Source: UBA7185 sp964606855 (GTDB taxonomy: Bacteria; Bacillota; Peptococcia; Peptococcales; Peptococcaceae). Taken from it: a stretch of DNA of 64,000 nucleotides. The translations under genes and the position numbers were made by a program. Positions 52,446 to 61,576 of the stretch are shown here, one piece after another. The stretch is from positions 1 to 64,000 of the forward strand of contig CAZSHM010000004.1 of the NCBI GenBank assembly GCA_964606855.1. Reading direction: 5' to 3'. A model generated the notes under the pieces. It did not search any database, was not told where the DNA came from, and saw only the letters and a program-made list of their open reading frames with translations. The number at the start of each line of letters is the position of its first letter. The first letter of the stretch is position 1.

Positions 52446-53888
52446 TCACGCTGTCTCCTTCTTCGGATGAATCAAAAACGTGCAGGCCAGAGAGATCAGC
52501 AAAAACACCGCCAGATAAATATAATCTGTGTTGACCGCCTGCACCGCCGCCTCGCGGTAAGCATCGCTCCCCGCCACCGGGATGCCTGTGTTCCCCGCCG
52601 CGTGATAAAAACGCGTCAGATTGAGCCCGAGAAGCACCGTCAAAATATTCGTGGAGACCACCTGCACCACCTGTTTCGCCCAGTTGAACATGGAGGAAGC
52701 ATGTCCGGAGAGTTCTGAAGGCACGGAGCCCAACCCGTAATCCGTCAACGGCATCTGCACCATGGCTAAGCCGCAAAAGCGCAGCGAGAAACAGAAGAAC
52801 ACAAACAGGAGATTGCTTGTCAGAGTCAGGCCGCACAACCCCAAATTGCCCAAAAACGTCAGCGCGATGCCGCCCGTGATCAGACTGCGCCGCAGTCCCC
52901 GCTTGTGCAGCGCGTTGGTCAACATATTGCCGAAGAGCATGACCATGGACGGCCCCAAAAGGAATAGCCCCGTCTCCGCCGGAGAAAAACCGCGGCCGGT
53001 CTGGAAATAAAACTGCGAGAGAATGCCGTTGATGCCCAACGTCATCGACAGCGTACACTGCACGAGGAGCGTCAGCACAAAAGGCCGGTATCGCAGCACC
53101 GCAAAGTTGAGCAGCGGATGGCTCGTGTGAAACTGCCGCACGATAAAGAGCACGACCAGCGCGATCCCCATGCCCAAGCAGATCCAGAAGGGAGCAGAAG
53201 TCCAGCCCCAATCCTCCCCCTCGCTGAAGGCGACCATCACCATCCCGGTGCCGACGGAGATCTGCACGATTCCCCAGAGATCGACCCGTTCCCCGCGAAC
53301 GCCCTTCTCCGCGGGAATGCTCCGGCTCCCGGCCCACAGCACGGGCAGGATCAGCGGCACGTTGCACAGAAACAGCACATGCCAGCTGAACGCCTGCAGC
53401 AGAAGACCTGCCAGGGTTGGTCCGGCGGCGACTCCGACCGACTGGAACAGCACTGTGATGCCCAGATAGCTGGATTGCAGCTGTTTCGGAATGTATCGGT
53501 ACAGCATGGACATCGTAGAGGGGACAATGATGCCTCCCGCCATGCCCTTCAAGAAGCGGAACAGGACCAGCATATAAAAATTTGCGGAGCAGGCACAAGC
53601 GACAGAACACAGTCCAAGTGCCGTGACGCCCACCAAGAACACCTTTCGGTAGCTGTAGCGCTCACACAGATACCCCGAGAGCGGCATCATCATGCCGAGC
53701 GGCAGCATATAGCCGATGACCACCCACTGTACGGTGTTGATATCCACCCGGAACACCGACATGTAGGTCGGAAGCGAGATGGTGACGGTTGTGGTGTTGA
53801 GCATTGCCACAATATTGGTGAGCAAGATCGCCAGGAGGAAAATCCTCGTCTTCTCTTTTGGGATGATGCTCTGTTCCGGCTCCGCCAT
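52446..53888 (-). CDS. DHA2 (EmrB/QacA-type) drug efflux MFS transporter
   Basis: 480 residues with about 14 membrane segments, the DHA2 size. The N-terminus has FLLAILLTNIVAMLNTTTVTISLP (substrate-site type D/N variant) and QWVVIGYMLPLGMMMPLSGYLCERYSYRKVFL (motif A region). Motif C is LFQSVGVAAGPTLAGLLLQ. Such pumps export toxic organic compounds with protons. The ATG at 53888 has GAGAGGAG 9 nt upstream. It lies upstream of lysR and may be under its control. No membrane-fusion partner gene (emrA) is seen. Confidence 0.93.
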   Translation of the reverse strand: MAEPEQSIIPKEKTRIFLLAILLTNIVAMLNTTTVTISLPTYMSVFRVDINTVQWVVIGYMLPLGMMMPLSGYLCERYSYRKVFLVGVTALGLCSVACACSANFYMLVLFRFLKGMAGGIIVPSTMSMLYRYIPKQLQSSYLGITVLFQSVGVAAGPTLAGLLLQAFSWHVLFLCNVPLILPVLWAGSRSIPAEKGVRGERVDLWGIVQISVGTGMVMVAFSEGEDWGWTSAPFWICLGMGIALVVLFIVRQFHTSHPLLNFAVLRYRPFVLTLLVQCTLSMTLGINGILSQFYFQTGRGFSPAETGLFLLGPSMVMLFGNMLTNALHKRGLRRSLITGGIALTFLGNLGLCGLTLTSNLLFVFFCFSLRFCGLAMVQMPLTDYGLGSVPSELSGHASSMFNWAKQVVQVVSTNILTVLLGLNLTRFYHAAGNTGIPVAGSDAYREAAVQAVNTDYIYLAVFLLISLACTFLIHPKKETA

Positions 53889-54001
53889 ATGCTTCAACTC
53901 CTCTCCCCGGTTTCCGCCCCGATCCAAATTCCGCGCTTTCCCTTCAGAGACACATCTCGCGCGGAGAATGTTTCTTCAGATGGATCCGCGCGTCCATCTA
54001 T

Positions 54002-54010
54002 AGTATAGCA
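54002..54010 (-). promoter_or_regulatory. Extended -10 promoter of the efflux gene
   Basis: On the minus strand TGCTATACT at 54010-54002, about 115 nt before the ATG. The -35 is weak. Confidence 0.5.
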
Positions 54011-54087
54011 TATTCTCAAGATTTCTGCGCTTGATTCCAAAAATTTTTACAGCGCCGCCCGCGCCAACTCCACCTGTACCGCCCCGC

Positions 54088-54888
54088 TCAGGAGGAAATC
54101 TCGCCGCTGGCCAGCGTCACGCCCGTCACCCGCGAAGCGCCGTGTGCATGCAGCACCTTGGCGCATTGTTCCAGTGTCGCGCCGGTGGTAAACACATCGT
54201 CCACCAGGAGGATGTCCTGTCCGCTGACCGACACGCCCTCTGCCGGCCGGAAAGCGCCCGCGAGATTCTTCTGCCGTTCCGACCGGCTCAGTCCGGTCTG
54301 ATGCGGCGTATCACGCGTCCGGCAGAGGGCCTCCGCCCAAGGGATGCCGCTCCGCCGGGCCAACGCCGCGGCGAGCAGCGCGCTCTGATTATAGCCGCGT
54401 TCCCGCAATCGGTTCGCGTGCAGCGGCACCGGCACCAGAAGCGAAGCGGTCCTCGGCAGTACCGGGAGCAGTTCCGCCGCCAGCGCATCCGCAAGCCACG
54501 GCTTGCCGCGGAATTTGAAGTCCAGAATCGCCTGCTGCCAGCCGTCTCGGTAGGGCCAGATGGCCAGATTGCCCTCCAGATAGTCCGGCCACTTCCGGCA
54601 GCTGCGGCAGGACGATCCGTAAACGCCGAACGTGTGGCAGCGCTGGCACTGTCCGCGCAGCGTCCGCTGGCGCAGAGCCTCTGCCCGGCACTGCGGGCAT
54701 ACCTCCAGCCGTTCCTGCCGGCGCAGGCAAACCGGGCAGACCGGAGGCAGCGGGAAAAACAGGCCATGCAGCCGCTGCAGCGCTGCATAGACCTTCTCCC
54801 GCATCGTTCTGACATCGGCTCTCTTCTCTTCCCGATCTCCTTGTAACAGGCTCTGCACAGGAACCTCCGCTCTCTCCCGCCAAATCAT
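54088..54888 (-). CDS. ComF family protein (phosphoribosyltransferase-like)
   Basis: 266 residues. ComF helps DNA uptake/processing in competence in some species. The N-terminal zinc-type cysteines are CPVCLRRQERLEVCPQC and CQRCHTFGVYGSSCRSC. The PRTase fold has VPVPLHANRLRERGYNQSALLA and the PRPP loop ILLVDDVFTTGATL. The ATG at 54888 (GGGGGAG upstream) is preferred to the longer frame from 55122, which would run through the divergent intergenic region. Confidence 0.93.
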   Translation of the reverse strand: MIWRERAEVPVQSLLQGDREEKRADVRTMREKVYAALQRLHGLFFPLPPVCPVCLRRQERLEVCPQCRAEALRQRTLRGQCQRCHTFGVYGSSCRSCRKWPDYLEGNLAIWPYRDGWQQAILDFKFRGKPWLADALAAELLPVLPRTASLLVPVPLHANRLRERGYNQSALLAAALARRSGIPWAEALCRTRDTPHQTGLSRSERQKNLAGAFRPAEGVSVSGQDILLVDDVFTTGATLEQCAKVLHAHGASRVTGVTLASGEISS

Positions 54889-55153
54889 CCGCCTCTCCCC
54901 CTCGATTTTCTCTCCACCCGGCCGCCCGGCCAAGGGAACGATTCTCACAGAGGTTAAGATTCTACAGGAAACGTTCTTCTCCTCCGGCATTTGCGTTCCG
55001 GTGTGTCCGCACATAGAAAATACGCTTGCACAGGAGGATCTCTTTCCCTCCGAAACCTCTGTCCGGGACAGCGCGCCGCATCCGGTGCGCACACCGGCTT
55101 CCTGGCTGGAATCCCCGTTCAAAGAAAAATCTCTCCGATGCGAAAAAAAACAC

Positions 55154-55182
55154 TTGCAAAACAGGAACGTATGTTTTATAAT
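55154..55182 (+). promoter_or_regulatory. Promoter of the radical-SAM gene with LexA-type box
   Basis: TTGCAA (55154-55159), 17 bp, TATAAT (55177-55182). Inside the spacer, GAACGTATGTTT (55165-55176) fits the Gram-positive LexA box GAACnnnnGTTY. A repressor bound here would block the promoter directly. Confidence 0.75.
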
Positions 55183-55204
55183 GGTTGCAAACAGGCGTTC
55201 TCAC

Positions 55205-55304
55205 NNNNNNNNNNNNNNNNNNNNNNNNNNNNNNNNNNNNNNNNNNNNNNNNNNNNNNNNNNNNNNNNNNNNNNNNNNNNNNNNNNNNNNNNNNNNNNNN
55301 NNNN
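55205..55304. other. Assembly gap (100 N)
   Basis: Exactly 100 N, a standard placeholder of unknown true length. It lies in the leader of the radical-SAM gene. Confidence 0.99.
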
Positions 55305-55354
55305 CTTTTGTCACAGCAACGGATCTTCTCCGCTCGATTTGGAAGGAATCGCCG

Positions 55355-56686
55355 ATGCAACTGTACGAAAAAATAAGCATTCTCGCCGATGCGGCCAAAT
55401 ATGATGTCTCCTGCTCTTCCTCCGGTTCCGTCCGCCGGGGTCCGAAGGGTACCGTCGGATCCGCCGCCCGCGCCGGCATCTGCCATGCCTTCACGGCCGA
55501 CGGGCGCTGCATCTCCCTGCTCAAGATCCTCTTCACAAACAATTGCAGCTACGATTGCGCCTATTGCTTGAACCGCCGATCCAACGACCATCCCCGCGCC
55601 ACCTTCACCGTGGATGAGTTGGTGGGTCTGACCATGAATTTCTATCGGCGCAATTATATAGAGGGACTGTTTCTCAGTTCCGCCGTCCTGGGAACCCCGG
55701 ATAAGACCATGGAACTGCTGGTGCAGGTGGCGGAAAAACTGCGCCGCGAAGAAAAGTTCCACGGCTACATCCATCTCAAGGCGCTCCCCGGTGCTGATCC
55801 GGCGCTCATACGGCGCGCGGGGCTCGCGGCCGACCGCCTGAGCGTCAATTTGGAACTGCCCTCGGAGCGCTCCCTGAATCTCCTCGCGCCGGAAAAAGAC
55901 AAGTCGCGCATCCTCTTTCCCATGCAGCAGATCTCGCAGGAGATTGCGAACCGGCAAGAGCAGCACGCGCTTGCGCCGCGCGGGGCCGGTTTCGCGCCCG
56001 CCGGGCAAACCACCCAGCTGATCGTGGGCGCTTCTCCGGAGAGCGATCTGCACATCCTGCGCCTCTCCCAGGCGCTTTACAGGAAGTTTGCCTTAAAGCG
56101 CGTCTATTTTTCCGCCTATATCCCGCTCAACGCCGACAAGCGGCTTCCGCAGCTGACAGAACCTCCCCTGCTGCGCGAAAACCGCCTGTACCAGGCCGAT
56201 TGGCTCATGCGATTTTACGGCTTCCGAGCGGAAGAACTCCTGGACGATCAAATGCCCAATTTCGATCCGGATTATGATCCCAAACTGGTTTGGGCCGTCC
56301 GGCATCCGGAACAATTCCCCTTGGAAATCAACACCGCCCCCTACAGGCAGCTGATCCGCGTGCCGGGGCTCGGTACCCGCGGCGCAAAGCGGATTGTCAG
56401 CGCGCGCAAAACCGCCCTGCTCGATTTCGAGGATCTCACGCGCATGCACATATCGCTCAAGCGCGCCCAGTATTTCATCACCTGCAAGGGGCGATATTAC
56501 CGTCTGCAAAATCCGCAGCCGGAGACCATTCTGGAGGCCCTGAAACCAGCCGCGCGCATCCGTGATGCGCAATTGTCCTTCGCCTTTCCCGAAGCGCCCG
56601 CGGCGCAGGCAGAGGTGGAAGTGCTGGAGAATCCCGGATATTTCCCGCGCACAGACGCCGCATCGGACCTTTTGCCCGCCTTCTGA
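55355..56686 (+). CDS. Radical-SAM putative DNA modification/repair protein
   Basis: 443 residues. Radical-SAM cluster C64-x3-C68-x2-C71 in NCSYDCAYCLNRR. The TIM-barrel part continues to about residue 300, then a helix-hairpin-helix DNA-binding motif (YRQLIRVPGLGTRGAKRIVSARK). This is the family annotated as a putative DNA modification/repair radical SAM enzyme (TIGR03916-like), usually next to a TIGR03915/DUF4130 protein and often a uracil-DNA glycosylase-like gene. The ATG at 55355 has GGAAGGA 7-8 nt upstream and gives the normal start YEKISILADAAKYDVSCSSSG. The promoter with a LexA-type box suggests SOS control. Its reaction is unknown. Confidence 0.92.
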   Translation: MQLYEKISILADAAKYDVSCSSSGSVRRGPKGTVGSAARAGICHAFTADGRCISLLKILFTNNCSYDCAYCLNRRSNDHPRATFTVDELVGLTMNFYRRNYIEGLFLSSAVLGTPDKTMELLVQVAEKLRREEKFHGYIHLKALPGADPALIRRAGLAADRLSVNLELPSERSLNLLAPEKDKSRILFPMQQISQEIANRQEQHALAPRGAGFAPAGQTTQLIVGASPESDLHILRLSQALYRKFALKRVYFSAYIPLNADKRLPQLTEPPLLRENRLYQADWLMRFYGFRAEELLDDQMPNFDPDYDPKLVWAVRHPEQFPLEINTAPYRQLIRVPGLGTRGAKRIVSARKTALLDFEDLTRMHISLKRAQYFITCKGRYYRLQNPQPETILEALKPAARIRDAQLSFAFPEAPAAQAEVEVLENPGYFPRTDAASDLLPAF

Positions 56687-56747
56687 ACGCCGCGCGGTGC
56701 CCTCCGGCACGGCGCGCTAAGCGCATTGGATGGGAGGAATCCTTGCC

Positions 56748-57521
56748 ATGGAGCACATCTACCTCTACGACGGCAGTTTTGACGGGTTGCTGACCGTTTA
56801 CTTTGACGCCTTCCGCGATCCCGCCGCCGGCGCGATCTGCCGCTCCGCCGACTATGCGCTGTCTCTGTTTGCCCGGCCTGTGGAAGTCGCCACCGACGCG
56901 GACAAAGCGCTGCGCGTCGACCGTGCTGTCGCGCGAAAATTGTCACCCGACACACTCCGCCGCCTGTACCTGCTCTATCTCAGCGAGCTCCCGGAATGCG
57001 ACTGGCTGGGGCTCCGATACCTGCGGCTCTGTTTTGCAGAAGGCGCGCGCATACAGCTCGCCGAACAGCATCCGATCATCCGTCAGGTGGAGGACTACCG
57101 CTGCAAAGTCCTGCGCGAGCTGGATCGCGTCAAGGGGTTTCTGCGTTTTCAGGAGCTGGCGCCGCTCACGTTCTACGCCCGCTTCGCACCGGATCACAAC
57201 CAGCTGCCGCTGCTTCTGCCGCATCTGCAGCGGCGCTTCTCCGATCAGCGAATGCTGGTGCACGATGTAAAACGCAGGACGGCGCTGCTCTGCACGCCGG
57301 CGCGCAGCGAGATTCTGCCCTTCACGGAGCACGACGCAGAACTGCTGCTGCAAACTTCCGCCGACGGAACCGCAGACCTGTTTCGGCAGTATTTTCAGGC
57401 CGTCAACATTCCGCAGCGCGCCAATCCGCGGCTGCAGGACTGTCTGATGCCGCGCCGATACCGGCAATATATGCCGGAGACGCAGCAGGCAGCCGCGGCC
57501 GAAGCGCAATCCCGCCGCTAG
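56748..57521 (+). CDS. DUF4130 / TIGR03915-type partner of the radical-SAM DNA repair protein
   Basis: 257 residues. It starts IYLYDGSFDGLLTVYFDAF, the family start, and continues with RVDRAVARKLSP, then RKLSPDTLRRLYLLYLSELP, and a C-terminal RRYRQYMPE. The pair with the upstream radical-SAM gene is conserved in many Bacillota and the two are probably one operon (61 bp apart). GGGAGGA lies 9 nt before the ATG. Function unknown; it is inferred to be a partner in DNA repair. No uracil-DNA glycosylase gene follows: dus comes next on the other strand. Confidence 0.88.
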   Translation: MEHIYLYDGSFDGLLTVYFDAFRDPAAGAICRSADYALSLFARPVEVATDADKALRVDRAVARKLSPDTLRRLYLLYLSELPECDWLGLRYLRLCFAEGARIQLAEQHPIIRQVEDYRCKVLRELDRVKGFLRFQELAPLTFYARFAPDHNQLPLLLPHLQRRFSDQRMLVHDVKRRTALLCTPARSEILPFTEHDAELLLQTSADGTADLFRQYFQAVNIPQRANPRLQDCLMPRRYRQYMPETQQAAAAEAQSRR

Positions 57522-57618
57522 CCGGCGCTCCCGTTCGCACCGGGCCGAATCTGTCAGGCAAGCTTCCGCGCGATTTTTCAGATCCCTTTTTCAGATCGCA
57601 CAGAGAGAAATCCGGCGC

Positions 57619-58584
57619 TCAAAGTTCCGCTTCCTCCTCCAGCAAGCGTTCCAGCTGTGCATACGTAGCGAGACTGTTGACCCGCTCCCGCATTCTGGCG
57701 GCGTGTGGCAAACCTTTGTAATACCAGGCCACAAATTTGCGCATCTCCTTCATCGCGATCTCCTCCCCCCTGTCCGCGCAGAGCAGCCGCGCATGGTGGA
57801 GGACGATCTCCCTGCGCGCCGCGCGATCCGGATCCGGCGCATACGCTCCCGTGCGCAGATACTCTGACAGTTGCCGGTAAAGCCACGGTCGCCCCAGAGC
57901 GCCGCGCCCCAGCATCACGCCGTCACAGCCGGTCTCCCGGAGCATGGCTTTTCCGTCCTCCGGACGGAAAATATCGCCGTTGCCGATCACCGGCACCCGC
58001 ACTGCCGCCTTCACGCGCGCGATGGCACCCCAATCCGCCGCGCCGCTGTAATACTGCGCACGCGTCCTGCCGTGCACGGTGACCGCGCTGGCCCCGGCGG
58101 ACTCCATCTGCCGGGCAAAGTCTACTGCATTTTCATGCGCTTCGTCCCAGCCCTTGCGGATTTTTACGCTCACCGGCACGGACACGGCCCGCACCGTCGC
58201 CTCGACGATCGCCCGGGCCAGATCCGGCGTCCGCATCAGCGCCGCTCCCTCCCCGTTGCGGACGACCTTCGGCACCGGGCAGCCCATATTGATATCGATC
58301 AGCTGCGCCCCGTGCGCCTCCATAATGCGCGCCCCCCGCGCCACCGTTTCCGGCTCCGAGCCAAAAATCTGCATCACCACAGGCTGCCGTTCCCCTCGCA
58401 TCTCCATCAGCTGGAAGGTTTTCGGATTGTCATAGCAGAGCGCCTTGGCACTGATCATCTCCGTAAAGACCAGTCCGCATCCGAATTCCCGCGCGATCAG
58501 CCTTGTAGCATGATTGCTGATCCCCGCCATGGGCGCGGCCACAATCGGATTGTCCGCCAAAAGCTGTTTGATCTGATCCCGCAT
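57619..58584 (-). CDS. dus: tRNA-dihydrouridine synthase
   Basis: 321 residues. FMN enzyme that reduces uridines in tRNA with NAD(P)H. The pattern is PMAGISNHATRLIA, MQIFGSEPE, INMGCPVPKVVRNGEGAALM with catalytic Cys, VKIRKGWD, and VTVHGRTRAQYYSG, then MLGRGALGRPW. This fits DusB-like enzymes. The ATG at 58584 (GGAGG 8 nt upstream) is preferred over 58605. Confidence 0.95.
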   Translation of the reverse strand: MRDQIKQLLADNPIVAAPMAGISNHATRLIAREFGCGLVFTEMISAKALCYDNPKTFQLMEMRGERQPVVMQIFGSEPETVARGARIMEAHGAQLIDINMGCPVPKVVRNGEGAALMRTPDLARAIVEATVRAVSVPVSVKIRKGWDEAHENAVDFARQMESAGASAVTVHGRTRAQYYSGAADWGAIARVKAAVRVPVIGNGDIFRPEDGKAMLRETGCDGVMLGRGALGRPWLYRQLSEYLRTGAYAPDPDRAARREIVLHHARLLCADRGEEIAMKEMRKFVAWYYKGLPHAARMRERVNSLATYAQLERLLEEEAEL

Positions 58585-58635
58585 CCCTGTCTCCTCCCAT
58601 TCCAACCGCCACAGCGGAGCGCGGCCTGCGCGGCT

Positions 58636-58735
58636 NNNNNNNNNNNNNNNNNNNNNNNNNNNNNNNNNNNNNNNNNNNNNNNNNNNNNNNNNNNNNNNNN
58701 NNNNNNNNNNNNNNNNNNNNNNNNNNNNNNNNNNN
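58636..58735. other. Assembly gap (100 N)
   Basis: Exactly 100 N between the dus start and the aminotransferase stop. Bases on the two sides share CGCGGCT (left end 58629-58635, right start 58736-58742), so the true gap may be small or negative. Confidence 0.99.
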
Positions 58736-58824
58736 CGCGGCTCGATGCACTAGACAACTCGATACAGCAGGCATCAAAAAGCAGGGCGGGGTTCTCCGTC
58801 CTGCTCCGTATTCCGCGTATGCCG

Positions 58825-60075
58825 CTAACCCTGCACCTGATCCAGGGCCTGCCGGATCTTGCCGGGAATGCCGGCAAGCTTCTGCTCCGGAATTGCACAG
58901 ATCGCAATCCGGACGCCTGCATTGCGCTCGTCATCGCCCAGCGGCACCACAAAAATGTCGCTCTTGCGCAGCTCGGCCGCGACCGCCTCCGCTTTCCGTG
59001 TCGGCACCGTGACAAAAAAGCCGGCATCAAACGGACAGATCGCGAGACCCGCCTGCTTTGCCTCCCGCATAAAGATATCGGCGCGCCGCAACAAGCTCAT
59101 GCGCAGCTGCTCCTGCTCTGCGCGGAACGCCGCCTTCTTTTCCGGGTCGTTGTAGATGGCCTCCATCACCAGCATGCCCAGCCGGCTGCAGTTGCTCCAT
59201 GTCGCTCTGCTGGAAAACTTGCTGACCGCGACAAATTTTTCGACTTCTTCCTCGCTGGAGGAGAGGCACAGAAGACATCCCAAGCGATATCCGTACATGG
59301 CATAACTCTTCGACATGCTGAAGGCCACCAGCACCAGAAAATTTTCCGGAAGCCTGTCAAAAAGCCGAAAGAACGCGCGCTCCTCCGGCGCGGCATAGTC
59401 AATATAGGCGATATCCAGGAGCAGCACCACATTGTTGCGCCCGTTTCCGGCGATCGCTTTCAGCTCCGCCAGAAGCGCCTCCCACTCCTCCATCTTGATG
59501 TTGTATCCCGTCGGATTGTTGGCCGGCGTGTTGAGAATCAGAAACACATTGGTCTGTTGCTCCGCGATCTGCCGCAATTTTTCGATACACGCCTGCACAT
59601 GGAACCGCCCATCCGCGTCGAAAGTCGCAAAGGTCTCAAACTTGCGGTTCGCCTCCCGGCAGATCCCTTTGTAGGCCACCCAGTAGCGGTCCTGTGTCAG
59701 TGCTGTATCGCCGTCGTCCAGATAATTCAAAACCGCCAGGTGAATCCCGCCGGTGCCGCCCGGCGTGGCGACCCCTCCGATATAGGCGTCGGGGCGGTAC
59801 TCGCGGAATGCCGCGTCGATGGAGGCCCGGAGGAATCCGGGTGAGCCCTCGATGCTGGCATAGTCCGCTGTCTCATAAAAAGGAATCTCGCGGACCGTAT
59901 CCTCCACCGTTTTCATGGTGATCAAACGCCCTTGATCGTCCAAAAAGCTGCCAACCGCCGCATTGACGATATTCTCCTTTCCCACCACGGCAGCCCGCTC
60001 CTTGGCCATGCCGCTGATGAGAAAATTCTTGTCCGGACCACCCTTGCCCGCAGTGTGCTTTGCCAAAACGCCCAT
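58825..60075 (-). CDS. Class I/II pyridoxal-phosphate aminotransferase (aromatic/aspartate type)
   Basis: 416 residues. The fold-type I features are VGSFLDDQG near the N-terminus, ATPGGTGGIHLAV, NTPANNPTGYN, and the PLP lysine in AFSMSKSYAMYGYRLG. It resembles TyrB-like aminotransferases that exchange aspartate or aromatic amino groups with 2-oxoglutarate. The precise substrate cannot be set from sequence alone. The ATG at 60075 is chosen over a long frame to 60366 that covers the leader. Monocistronic, with a 250-nt leader. Confidence 0.92.
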   Translation of the reverse strand: MGVLAKHTAGKGGPDKNFLISGMAKERAAVVGKENIVNAAVGSFLDDQGRLITMKTVEDTVREIPFYETADYASIEGSPGFLRASIDAAFREYRPDAYIGGVATPGGTGGIHLAVLNYLDDGDTALTQDRYWVAYKGICREANRKFETFATFDADGRFHVQACIEKLRQIAEQQTNVFLILNTPANNPTGYNIKMEEWEALLAELKAIAGNGRNNVVLLLDIAYIDYAAPEERAFFRLFDRLPENFLVLVAFSMSKSYAMYGYRLGCLLCLSSSEEEVEKFVAVSKFSSRATWSNCSRLGMLVMEAIYNDPEKKAAFRAEQEQLRMSLLRRADIFMREAKQAGLAICPFDAGFFVTVPTRKAEAVAAELRKSDIFVVPLGDDERNAGVRIAICAIPEQKLAGIPGKIRQALDQVQG

Positions 60076-60324
60076 TTCTATCTCCACGCTCCCCTTGTAT
60101 GCTTTTCGTTCTTCAGGCTGTTTCCTGTGCGCCGCCTCTTCGCACCATCTTGTTCCGCGGCAAACTGCTATAGAACGGGCCTGCTTTCCCTCCGATCGAT
60201 CCTCAGCGGAGCGGGACCTGCCGTCCGGACAAAGGAACCCCTCCCGGCCACGGCGGCGGCAATCCGGAAACAAACCCTCCAGGAACTTCAGCGACGAATT
60301 CTGACAAAAATCTCTTGTAATCCT
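60076..60324 (-). other. Long leader of the aminotransferase gene
   Basis: About 245 nt of predicted 5' UTR. No T-box motif, riboswitch or terminator was recognised. Confidence 0.4.
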
Positions 60325-60352
60325 ATTATAGCAATTTTTTCCGCACGCGCAA
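60325..60352 (-). promoter_or_regulatory. Promoter of the aminotransferase gene
   Basis: On the minus strand TTGCGC (60352-60347), 16 bp ending in TGC, then TATAAT (60330-60325). Confidence 0.7.
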
Positions 60353-60411
60353 GACAATGCACACAAAAAGGCTATTTGTATTATGTATATATCTTATCCG
60401 CGCAGGAGCAG

Positions 60412-60454
60412 AAAAAGCACCCCGCAAAACCACTCCAGAGGTTTTGCGGGGTGC
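60412..60454 (-). terminator. Terminator of the binding-protein gene
   Basis: A perfect 15-bp stem (60417-60431 with 60440-60454), 8-nt loop, followed on minus by TTTTTC. Confidence 0.95.
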
Positions 60455-60522
60455 GCCGCAACACAAGCGAGGACACAGCCGCGAATGGACGGCATGGAAA
60501 CGCTTCCCCTCTGCCGAAAGGA

Positions 60523-61356
60523 TTACTCCGCGGTCTCGGACTCGGCCTCAGGCTCGCCGCCGAAATATTTATCGTAGATTGCGTCGTAGGTGCCGTCGGC
60601 CATGACGTTGGCCAGGCCAGTGTTCAACTTATCCAACAGTTCCGTGTTGCCCTTCTGCACGGCGATGGCGTACTTTTCCTGCTCTTCCTCGGGCACCACG
60701 ATCTCGGCGGCGATTCGCACCTCATCCGGATGACTCTCCGCGTACCGGTTGTTGACCGGCACATCCATGATGACCGCGTCGCAGGAGCCGTTGGCCATGT
60801 CCATCATGCAGACATTGATGTCCTTCAAGAGTTTGACATCCGCCACAAGCCCCGCTTCCTTCAACTCCATGCACTTGTCGGCGCCGGTGGTACCCTGCTG
60901 GGAGGCGACAACCTTGCCTGCCAGATCCTCCTCGCTGTTGATATCGGTGTTGTCGGCAGGAACCGCGATATTCAGACCGCCGTCATAGTATGTCTCCGTG
61001 AAATCCACCTGCTCCAGGCGCGATTCGTTTACCGTCATGCCGGCGATCGCGGCATCCAGCGTGCCGTTCTGCACCGCCATCACCAGCCCGTCAAACTCCA
61101 GATTCTGCAGCTCCACCGTGAAGCCCTGATCGGCCGCGATGGCGTTGATGAGGTCGATATCGAAGCCCACAATGGTCTCCCCGTCCTCCTCGCTGATGTA
61201 CTCGAACGGCGCGAACTCAGCGTTGGTGCCGACCACCAGCACATTGTCCGCCTCCTCGCCGCCCGCGTTTTCATCCTGCTGACCGCCGCAGCCCGCAAGC
61301 AGAACCATGCCGGCCACCAGCAACCCCGCGATCAGCACCTTTTGAAATTTCTTCAT
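60523..61356 (-). CDS. Amino-acid ABC transporter substrate-binding lipoprotein
   Basis: 277 residues. Family 3 solute-binding protein. The signal peptide ends in LLAGC (C23). The mature part has VGTNAEFAPFEY, GFDIDLINAIA, LNLEFDG, AAIAGMTVNESR, and a late YDAIYDKYFG. It would bind a polar amino acid outside the cell. No permease or ATPase gene is adjacent; upstream and downstream genes are on the same strand but have their own promoters and terminators, so it works with a transporter encoded elsewhere. Confidence 0.95.
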   Translation of the reverse strand: MKKFQKVLIAGLLVAGMVLLAGCGGQQDENAGGEEADNVLVVGTNAEFAPFEYISEEDGETIVGFDIDLINAIAADQGFTVELQNLEFDGLVMAVQNGTLDAAIAGMTVNESRLEQVDFTETYYDGGLNIAVPADNTDINSEEDLAGKVVASQQGTTGADKCMELKEAGLVADVKLLKDINVCMMDMANGSCDAVIMDVPVNNRYAESHPDEVRIAAEIVVPEEEQEKYAIAVQKGNTELLDKLNTGLANVMADGTYDAIYDKYFGGEPEAESETAE

Positions 61357-61412
61357 TGGAAAGCTCCCCTTTCTCTTTGCCGCTTGGCAAATATTGATTC
61401 TGTATACGTTCT

Positions 61413-61441
61413 ATCATAACGGCTTTTCGAGGCCCTGGCAA
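61413..61441 (-). promoter_or_regulatory. Promoter of the binding-protein gene
   Basis: On the minus strand TTGCCA (61441-61436), 17 bp, TATGAT (61418-61413). Confidence 0.75.
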
Positions 61442-61524
61442 GGACTTTTAGGGTATTTTTATGCCTAAAGGTACTTTTTCCACGCCGCAAAAGACGCCTC
61501 CCGCCGTAAGCGCGCAGATAAACA

Positions 61525-61562
61525 GCAGGCCAAACGCTCTATGCGCGGCGCGTTTGGCCTGC
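61525..61562 (-). terminator. Terminator of the P-type ATPase gene
   Basis: A perfect 13-bp stem (61525-61537 with 61550-61562), loop 12 nt, followed on minus by TGTTTATC. The T-tract is weak but the stem is strong and placed 15 bp after the stop. Confidence 0.8.
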
Positions 61563-61576
61563 CTTGTAGTTTGATC

